Positions 55,996 through 64,000 of a DNA stretch of 64,000 bases are shown one piece after another. Position numbers and translations under genes: made by a program. The stretch covers positions 6,046,188-6,110,187 of the forward strand of contig NC_034015.1 in NCBI RefSeq assembly GCF_000346465.2, written 5' to 3'. This DNA comes from Prunus persica. Taxonomy: Eukaryota > Streptophyta > Magnoliopsida > Rosales > Rosaceae. The notes beneath the pieces were generated by a model. The model made no database searches. It had not been told where the DNA came from and was given only the letters and a program-made list of their open reading frames with translations. The stretch's first letter is position 1; the number at the start of each line of letters is the position of its first letter.

Positions 55996-57854
55996 GTGCA
56001 GCCAAGAAGGAATTTTCATCTTGAAATTGAAAAGCAAATCAAAGTGGAAATTGAAAAGCTGTTAGCTGCTAGATTCATCAAACCAATCAAACACCCAACA
56101 TGGCTAGCAAATATTATCCCCGTAAAAAAGAAGACTGGTGTAATTAGAATATGCACGGACTACCGGGACCTCAACCAAGCTTGCATAAAAGATGAGTTCC
56201 CACTGTCTAACATGGATATCTTAATCGACTCAACCTCGAGGTAAGGCTTGCTGTCATTCATGGATGGATTTAGTGGCTATAACCAGATAAAGATGTCGCC
56301 CAAAGATGCTGAGAAGACAGCCTTTCGAACACCATACGGGAATTTCTATTACACAATCATGCCATTCGGTCTTAAGAATGCCAGGGCCACCTACCAAAGG
56401 GCCATAACAACGGTGTTCCATGATATGATGAGAAAATGGATAGAAGACTATGTGGACGACCTTGTGGTGAAGTCAAAAGCTAGAGAAAGCCACCAAGAAG
56501 TTCTGAGGAAGGTGCTGGAAAGGTGCCGGCTGTACCAGTTAAAGATGAACCCAAAAATGTGCCCGTTCGGGGTTTCATCCGGTAAATTCTTGGGGTTCCA
56601 AGTGCACCAACGTGGCATAGATGTGGATCCTGAAAAAACCAGAGCCATAAACTCTCTTGCACCACTTAGAAACCTAAAAGAATTGAAAAGCTTCATGGAA
56701 AGATTATCATACACTCAACGCTTCATCCCAGGCCTTGCTAACACAATGAGTGTTTTTACTCCCTTACTCAAGAAGGGCAAGGCATATGAATGGAGTACGG
56801 AGTGCCAAGAAGCCTACCAGCAAGTGCAACAATTAATCACCAAGCTGTCCACCATGAGAGCGCCCATTCCGAGACTTCCACTAAAGCTCTATTTGGCTGC
56901 AACAAATGCAACGGTTGGGGCTTTACTCGCTCAAGATGACCACAGTGAAGAAGAAAGTCCTATTTATTATGTGAGTAGACATTTAAGGGGAGCCGAAATG
57001 AGATACCCAAAGACCGAGCACTTGTGCTTTGCTCTTGTCTATGCTACATAGCACTTGCGGCATTCCTTCCTCGCTCACAAGCTACAGCTCATAGTGAAGT
57101 CTGACCCCGTAAGGTACTTACTGACAAGACGGGTGCTATCTGGACGTCTTGCACGTTGGCTACTACAGCTGTCCGAATTTGATATCGCATGCACAACTCC
57201 TAAGGCTATCAAAGGACAAGCCGTGATTGACATGCTGGCTCTATTTCCTGAAGTAGAAGAAGTAATTCTTTCTAAGGAAGTTCTGGGAGAGCTGCCGAAA
57301 ATGGTCGTTGTTGCTACAGAAGATGAGTCATGGACCCTCTACTTTGATGGGACTTCTAATAGAAAGGTGGAGGAGCAGGTGTAGTGCTCATTAATCCCGA
57401 GGGGCAAGCCATAGACCTCTCATTCAAGCTGAATTTCACATGCACGAATAATGTGGCGGAGTACGAAGCTTTCATTATAAGGATGTCTACAGCAAAAGAG
57501 ATGGGTGTAGAAAAAATTAAAATTATTGGGGACTCAAACCTGGTGCTGAGTCAATTGCAAGGGAACTTTGGTGTGAATGAGGCAACATTGGCACCATATC
57601 GTACAGCTGCTGAAAGGCTTGTCAATTCTTTCAAACAAGTCGTGCTGGAACATATTCTGGGGGTCACTAATAGATATGCTGATGCTTTGGCTACATTGGG
57701 GTCAAAGCTCTCATTTGTCGAAGAGCAACCCAACATTGCTGTGAAGGACATGCCAGTTGTCGAAGCATTGACGCAAGAGGAGCCGCTGGAAGAAAGTGAC
57801 TGGAGGAAATTTGTGAATGAGAAGATAGGCAAGGGAAACACATCAAGGAATTAA
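55996..57854 (+). pseudogene. pol: Third Tat element RT, RNase H and archaeal-type RNase H
   Basis: RT fingers (A-R-F-I-K-P-I, C-T-D-Y-R-D-L-N) to a TAA near 56243, then palm F-M-D-G-F-S-G-Y-N-Q-I-K-M, P-F-G-L-K-N-A, and Y-V-D-D at 56449-56460. Connection and RNase H (Y-Y-V-S-R-H-L-R-G-A-E) break at a TAG at 57049-57051. The archaeal-type RNase H spans 57330-57740: Y-F-D-G-T-S-N, a frameshift near 57380, then N-N-V-A-E-Y-E-A, G-D-S-N-L-V and Y-A-D-A-L-A-T-L. Two RNase H domains in series are diagnostic of Tat. Confidence 0.9.
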
Positions 57855-59426
57855 AAGACTATGGCATCATCTTTGGGGAGCTTTACAGACGCCTTCCAGG
57901 AGGAATTTTAACCCGCTTCATAGGGACAACAGAAGCACAAGTGAAGCTCCAAGAGGTACATGATGCCACTTGCAATTTGGAACCGATAATCAGTTTGTAT
58001 CGGTGTCTGCAATGCAAGAGTTATTACTGGCCATAACGAAGAAACAAGTAGCCGAAGTTCAAGCCAGTTGTCCCAAGTGTTCAACAATACCCTCCATCGA
58101 AGAATCATTCACCATCTCATTCGCAAAGGATTGGAAGGCTCCATACTTGGCATTCTTCATCGACGGGACTCTGCCAACCAACTGCAAGCATGCTCACAAG
58201 CTCAAAAAGACAGTAAAAAGGCACTTCATAGACAAGTCGACTCTCTATTGTAAAGGGTTCAATGGTGAACCATTAAAATGCTTGGAGAGTCAGAAGAACA
58301 ACAAGTCATGCAAGAAATTCATGCTGGAGAATGTGGTGAACGCCATGGAATGAAGAGGCTTCACCGACAGCTACTGAATGTTGGGTATTATTGGGCTACC
58401 ATGAAGAACGACGCATACAATTTTGTAAAGAAATGCCACACATGCCAAGTCCATGCCAATTTAAGCCACAAACCTCCCACGCTATTACAAGACATGCGTA
58501 CTCCCTAGCCTTTTTATACTTGGGGGCTTGACTTGATCGGAACTATCCACTCACCGTCTGACAGCTATATATGGATCCTCACAGTCACTGAGTATTTCAC
58601 AAAGTGGGTTGAGGCGGTTCCTCTTTGCAAGGCCATGGGGGATGCCATTTCAAATTTCATCTGTGAATACATCATGTGCAGATTCGGAATCCCATACAAG
58701 ATCGTCACTGACAACGGCACCCCGTTTGTTAACAAGCAAGTAAGCTTGACACTTAGTGGCTATGGTGTCAAGCATCGTCGTTCCACGCCATATTACCCAT
58801 AAGGAAATGGTTAAGCAGAGGCCACAAATAAAACTTTATTGATGATCCTAAGCAAAATGGTGCATGAGTATGAAGGAGGTTGGAGTGTTCACCTGGCAGA
58901 TGCCTTATGGGCTTAGGGTTTAGGGCTTATGGGCAGATGCCTTATGGGCTTAGGGCTTACAGCACTTCTCCAAGAAGTGCCACAGGCTTCTCACCTTATT
59001 CCCTTGTATACGAGTCCGACACCATCTCACCTATTGAAATTACCATCCTCACCGCCAGAGTATCAGCCGTTAATGACCTCGAATGGGATACAATGTCATG
59101 CTCGGATTGGCCCTTACTGGACCTTGAGGCCTTGGACGAAAAAAGCAGAAGTAGAAAGGAGGACAACGTTGTACCACAAAACTGTAGCTCAAGCCTATAA
59201 TAGGACAGTCAAGCCTCTCGCCTTCAAGCAAGGAGACCTCGTGCAAAAAGTTGTGGAGCATGTAAGAAGACAAATGTCAGGACCTTCCAAGTTTGCCCCG
59301 CAATGGGAAGGTGCATTCGCAGTCAAAGAAGTCTACATCAGCGGCTATTATCGCTTGGTCTCTGTCAAAGAAGGCACTCTAACGGATCCCATCAATGGGA
59401 AGTGGCTCAAGCCTTACTACTACTAA
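57855..59426 (+). pseudogene. pol: Third Tat element integrase
   Basis: Zinc-binding part with H-R-Q-L-L-N-V-G-Y-Y-W and C-H-T-C-Q-V-H at 58350-58460. Catalytic core with G-L-D-L-I-G, Y-F-T-K-W-V-E-A and T-D-N-G-T-P-F near 58710. Stops: TAG near 58507, TAA near 58800 and 58812. The + strand around 58900-58960 holds a short duplication (GGGCTTAGGG / GGGCTTATGGGC). The C-terminal domain is open to the TAA at 59424-59426 (N-G-K-W-L-K-P-Y-Y-Y). Confidence 0.88.
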
Positions 59427-60386
59427 GTTAATCTTGTGTCAAGCACTTTTTATTATTGCATTTCCTTTTGTTTTAGACATGAACTCCTTCTGTCTTTCCT
59501 TCATATTTTGAAAAACGACACTTTTGTATGGTGCACCATCATGGTAGCAGGGCCTTTGCAATGAGAATGAAGGATTATTTTGAAAAAAAAAATAGGTCTC
59601 TGAAGTTTTATTGTCCCTTTATACATTTTAAACGTCCTTTACATTAAAACAAAAATAAAACTAAAAAACAAGAACAAAAACACGCTACTTAGCAGTAAAA
59701 CATGCCAAGCAAAGTCACCTGGATGGGGTCCCGGACCATCAACAAGCTGCATGCCTAAGAAAAATAATATAGGGTATGCAAAGCCAAGCTATCAAAAAAA
59801 AAAAAAGGATTCTTGAGGTGCTGGAACAACGAAACCATTGTCCCATTTTGATAAGCAACCAGAATATGCAAAACATCTGGGAATTTTACAAAAACTTGGC
59901 AAAAACCATGCACATACCAGTCTGGCCCTTTTAGGCCTAGTGGTTAGACAAAATTTTGGTAGCATGTACCTTGTTTTTAAGGATATCCAACCTGTCTAAT
60001 CTCAAGCAGTTCACGAAAACAAATTTTTCCAACCAAGCAATATATATATAAGACGTGCGGATTACAACATGCCTCAAGTATTCAGAAATTAATACAAGAT
60101 CCAGTGATTCAGTACTATATTACAAAGTCATAACGACATAGTAGTTAGAGTGTCCAAAAGAAAAAGACTACAGTCAAAGCAAGATAAAATTACGCACGCT
60201 GAAGTTCAGTACATCCTATGGTCTCAAAAGGAACGGAGACTATGTGATCAGCCCATTGATCCCCAAACCAAAGAAAGACAACCTACAAGATAGAAAGAAA
60301 GTAGGTGTCAAGACTAAGTGACGCTAGGAGAAATAGCCTATCAATAAAAGAAGAAGAGACAAAAGAAATTATGTACCTTGAGGCTA
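59427..60386. other. Non-coding spacer between pol and the antisense gene
   Basis: AT-rich, with poly(A) runs near 59585 and 59798. No coding frame recognised. Confidence 0.5.
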
Positions 60387-63220
60387 TTAAAAATGCCCGA
60401 AAAGAACGGAAGAAGCCCTAGGAGACGATCTAGCTGCTGCTTCCGCCACGCATTCAACGCTGTCAGCAGAAACACCTTTAGTGAGAAGAAGGGCATGTAA
60501 TTCTCGGTGCTGGTCCTCTAACTCTCGCTGTTTAATGTTCAAAGCGTCGGCTGCGGCTTTTACCTCGTCGGAACCAAGTGATGATTTCATGCTATAAATG
60601 GCATGCGCTCCAAACACGGCATGAGCTAAATCCCTCACTAAATTGAGGAGGAAATCCACAAGAAATCCCAGAGTTATGGCCTCACAAATCGCGTCCTGCC
60701 AACAAAGTACCCTATGATCAATGATATCTAGGAGCTGCATGGTGTCTATCCCATGAAGTACCAAGCTAAGGGCTCGGAAGGTAGCACTCCTCGAGAAAGA
60801 AGAGGTGATTCTAGTAATCTCCATGAAGCTCCCGTATTTGTCCATGAATTTTCTCAAGACCGCAACTGTCTCTGTTTACACAAGGGCGCCTTAGAATGTC
60901 ACATAACCATTGAACCTATGGTAAAGCGGAAGAAGCTCGTCGATGGACAAAAGAATTGTGACACCGCCATCAAAGAAGGCTTTGAATGCCGTGAAGGAAT
61001 TTTCCCAATCATGCCAGGACATGTTTTTCTCTGATAAATGCCCCACGAGGGTACCTGTGACAGAAGCATCACCAGCCTTATAACTGTCATCAGTAATCTC
61101 ACCACGAGGCGACACTGTTGGAAGCTATGGAGCGGTGCCGGCAGCTGCATCGGATGTGCCTAGGAAAGGAGGAGTAGGAGGCAGCACTGCTAGAAGGTGC
61201 AGGGCAGTGTCGGTAGCAGCATCAGGTGTCCCAAGAGGATGAGCAAGAGGCAGCACCGCTGGAAGGTGCAGGGCAATGTCGGCAGCTGTATTAGGTGTCC
61301 CAAGAAGAGGGGTAGGAAGTGTATCCTCCTCCCCTAGTGAAGTGCTTTCAACCCATAAAAAAAAAAGAGGAAGGGGCAGGAAGGAAAATAAATCAAAATA
61401 ATGGAAGACCCGAAGAAGAAGGAAACAAATCGAAGGATGGAAGATGAAAAGCAATCAATAGATACCTTGTCTAGCAGCCTGCATGGTGTCAGTGACAGCA
61501 GCAGGAAAGGCAAGGCCAGCCTCCGATGAACGGTCCGCCGTGTTCTCAATGGTGGGCATAACGTGCGAAAGGGAAGCAGGGCATGAGTTGTGAGCTACAA
61601 CAGCTAGCATACAACACATATATACCAAGAAAAACAAGTGATAAAGTTATTTGATACCGGTTCAATGTCAACATGCCGCTCACGGTCACTAGCAAATTCG
61701 GGAGGCATGCCTAAGGCATCTGGCTCCTTCAAGTGAGTGTCGGGATCCGGGTATGTGCCTTCATCACGGCTGTAATATTTTTCTTCGTCGAGGTCCTCAT
61801 CCATACCATTTGTGTCGCGAATGCTCTTTTGCTCGTGGGTGCTAATCCCAGTTTCTACAGCATCATCTTCGCCACTTCCATCGTCATCATCATCAACTGT
61901 CACCACTACCTTGGATCCTGAGTTTTCACCCTTTCCTTTGCGAGTGCCAGCAAACCTTGTTTGGAGTATGCGCATGTTTCAGCGATTTGGAATCGCGGTT
62001 GATTTGGGGCGTACCTGTAAAAATTATAAATAAAAAATATAAATATAAATAAAAAACAAGGGAGACGGGAAGCAAGTTCAAAAGAAATAAAGAAAGCAAA
62101 AAAAAACAAACAAACACAAACATGAATTATGAGTAAGTGGTACTTATTGTGAGAAGACAAAGCTTCCGGCACCTCGCCAACCTGCTTGCTGCCACCAGAA
62201 GCCATAGGCTGCTGCTGCAGTAAGGGCACTGTGGGAGCATTTCCTTTAGAGCAAGGGGGACCACTTGCTGCTACCTTGGGAATAAACTTTTTCAGTTCCT
62301 TTACAGCTGGCTTCTTCTTCTCAACACTGCAACTTTCCTCTCGCTTTCGCTTTCCATGCGCAACACTTCTCCCGGCACTATGAGAGCTCGGCTTCTCCAA
62401 TTTCTGTTTTAACTTAGAAAAATCACCAACAATTTCCCCACTTTTGGAAGTGAAGGGCAAATTCTGCTTCTCACTCAAGGAGATGGCCTTCTCTTCCGAC
62501 ACTAGGCGAGCATGACGAACTGTGGTGGGAAGCAATCTATAGCAATGAGTAGCATGGAATCAACTTTTCGAAGCAAAGCAGCGATTCCAATAATTTTGGT
62601 AAGCTTTCGAGGGCCACCAGTGCGCCCCTTGTTGGCCAGAACAAAGGCAAGGATTCTGCCATCTTCCGGTACGTTGTTCCCGGTCCAAAAGAACCTATGC
62701 AACGTAAAAGGATCTCCATGGCTAGAACTGGAAGGCACACCCTGATCGAACCCAAGCTGTCGTCTGACTCGGTGAGTTGAATAATACACAGAAACCTCCA
62801 AGTGGTCGTCCCCTAGTGTGGGCAAAGGAAGGCATGTGGCATCCAGCAACCCTGCCAGGCTTCAATGTGGATGTCGCACGCTTTAGAAAGGAAGATAGCA
62901 TCCAACATCCCTGCCCGGCTTAGGATGTCACAGGTAGACGGTTCCTTCAATTCACGGTCAACCTACTCTGACCAACCCTTGCTGGTGCCACATGGATATT
63001 GAAATAATAAGGGGACTGCCGGAAATAGGCCCCTCTCTATACAGCACCTCGATATAGATGCAGTATCAATCACTGGAGTTGTTTCCACCACTGGCTCTCC
63101 ATCAATGCCTATGTCTTCACCAGCGCTCTTAAGCAAAGGAGGAGGCCTCCCTCTCTTTAACTGGTCATCTAGGGAATGAAGATGGTCCCTAATAATGGGC
63201 GATGGATCAGCGGATGCCAT
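60387..63220 (-). pseudogene. Antisense plant-mobile-domain (PMD) type gene of the third Tat element
   Basis: Multi-exon on -. Likely ATG at 63218-63220 (M-A-S-A-D-P-S-P). N-part: E-P-S-T-C-D-I-L-S-R-A-G-M-L-D-A-I-F-L-S-K-A, following a TAG near 62961 where Trp is expected. After a frame change near 62830, H-R-V-R-R-Q-L-G-F-D-Q-G-V-P and G-G-P-R-K-L lie at 62849-62502. Then a basic stretch (K-R-K-R-E-E, K-K-K-P-A-V-K-E-L-K-K), a highly acidic exon (D-D-D-D-D-G-S-G-E-D-D, about 61880), a triple ~29-residue repeat (L-G-T-P-D-A-A-T-D-T-A-L-H-L), and a helical C-terminal part to the stop at 60387. Introns are visible (e.g. TTTTACAG acceptor near 62013, donor GTATCTATTG near 61466). The PMD family name is inferred from motifs. 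Confidence 0.65.
61130..61320 (-). repeat. ~87-bp triplicated coding minisatellite in the antisense gene
   Basis: Three copies of a block with core GGAAGGTGCAGGGCA(G/A)TGTCGG and GGTGTCCCAAGA on +, giving three in-frame protein repeats on -. Confidence 0.75.
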
Positions 63221-64000
63221 CACCAGTCTTGGCAAAATTACGAATCTCTGCACACAAAAAAAAAAAAAGAAAAAAAAAAGAAAGAGGCATTCAAGCAAAC
63301 ATGCAATTTATAATCCAAGTCCATGACAAGCGAAATTCCCATCCTGTGAATCAATAAGCATGACAAGCAAATTCTCTCTCAGGTAAAAAAAATTTTAAAA
63401 AAAAAATTCAAGCATTACAAGACATGAGACCTGTCAATCTCTATTTTTCGCAACCAATAACAAAAGAAATCCATAATCAGTCAAGCATATGTTCACAAGG
63501 GGAGTGAGCCTAGGCCAAACACCAGTCTATGCTTATTCCTAAATGCTCAAGCTTGCAGAGTTGCTCACCGAAAGACTAAGTCAGAGGTTTAAATGCTCAA
63601 GTTAGGAGGCTGGAGCGCTCGATGGTTCCAGCAGCAAGGAATGTCAAAGCTTCCCGCACCTGCCTCTACCTATGCCTGAGACGTATACCTGCAAGAAAAA
63701 AAAAACGAGCACATCATGCAAAGTTTAGTCTTTTCACTAGCACGGAGGAGGCTTGCGTGAGATAAAAAAGGAACAAAGAAAGGGAAAAGGGAGAGACCCA
63801 TACCAACGGTCTTTTCTAACAAAATTTGGAGCTCTTCCAGCAGCTTATAGAAGGAAAAAATCAAGGAGAAGAGAACCCCAGAAGATTGGCGTGAACCCTT
63901 CCTTGCTAACACCCACGCTGTGAGCACCCCCGTTGCGGCAGTAACAAAATAGGTCGAAAAGGTTTGGTGCTTGGCTGCCAAAACAAAGGGCAATATCCAT
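63221..64000. other. Upstream region of the antisense gene, no clear gene
   Basis: Contains A-rich runs (63248-63280, 63385-63410). The - frame 63993-63670 has no recognised domain; it may be leader, intron or unrelated element sequence. The 3' LTR was not found before the window end. Confidence 0.4.

Larger units (their letters stand above)
51714..64000 (+). mobile_element. Third Tat-lineage Ty3/gypsy retrotransposon, right end outside window
   Basis: 5' LTR, primer site, gag, protease, RT, RNase H, archaeal-type RNase H and integrase on +, then more than 4.5 kb with an antisense plant-mobile-domain gene. This is the canonical Tat order. The 3' LTR lies beyond 64000. Its LTR family also gave the solo LTR at 13229-15591. 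Numerous nonsense codons show it is no longer autonomous. Confidence 0.88.

Overview
The window is nuclear DNA from a flowering plant, most likely a woody eudicot (a Rosaceae-type genome is my low-confidence guess). The evidence is spliced gene fragments with plant splice sites, plant-only families (MAP70, plant mobile domain, DUF1985-Ulp1, LRR receptor-like protein), a Cassandra 5S-bearing TRIM, an endogenous pararetrovirus, and Ty3/gypsy elements of the Tat type. I see no clearly intact cellular gene. Every host gene present is a broken fragment, and most of the sequence is nested transposable elements. A 100-base assembly gap lies at 47546-47645.

Layout. 1-2863 is the 3' part of a Tat-type LTR element (antisense plant-mobile-domain gene, polypurine tract, 3' LTR). 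It sits inside the reverse transcriptase of a second Tat element (2864-9387), which has pol on + and a four-exon antisense gene on -. That element abuts a glycine-rich RNA-binding-protein fragment (9411-9814), followed by an exportin-T fragment (10306-10996). 12110-15915 is an endogenous pararetrovirus fragment split by a Tat solo LTR, which itself contains a Cassandra element (14136-14739). 15916-27000 is AT-rich accessory DNA: an unrecognised gene remnant, a solo LTR of the first Tat family inside a 33-bp minisatellite (18883-20319), and a degenerate DUF1985-Ulp1 protease gene on - (21060-24480).

27011-32692 is a LINE-like 3' fragment interrupted by a Ty1/copia element. 32842-44713 is a shattered MAP70 gene carrying a TRIM exactly at an exon end, a second copia element with a partial tandem copy, and a 4.4-kb CACTA-like element made of hairpin-forming subterminal repeats and a 347-bp tandem array. 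45732-51713 is an LRR receptor-like-protein pseudogene interrupted by a non-autonomous LTR element chain (47001-51328). A third Tat element starts at 51714 inside the same gene and runs past the window end, with gag-pol on + and an antisense plant-mobile-domain gene on - (60387-63220).

The main theme is that three separate Tat-type elements each carry an antisense, cellular-looking gene next to (or toward) the 3' LTR: two of the plant-mobile-domain class and one of the 'putative gypsy type transposon' class. In the second element that gene keeps a four-exon structure and a good antisense TATA box. Many nonsense codons on both strands look like C-to-T changes, as expected for heavily methylated, silenced elements.
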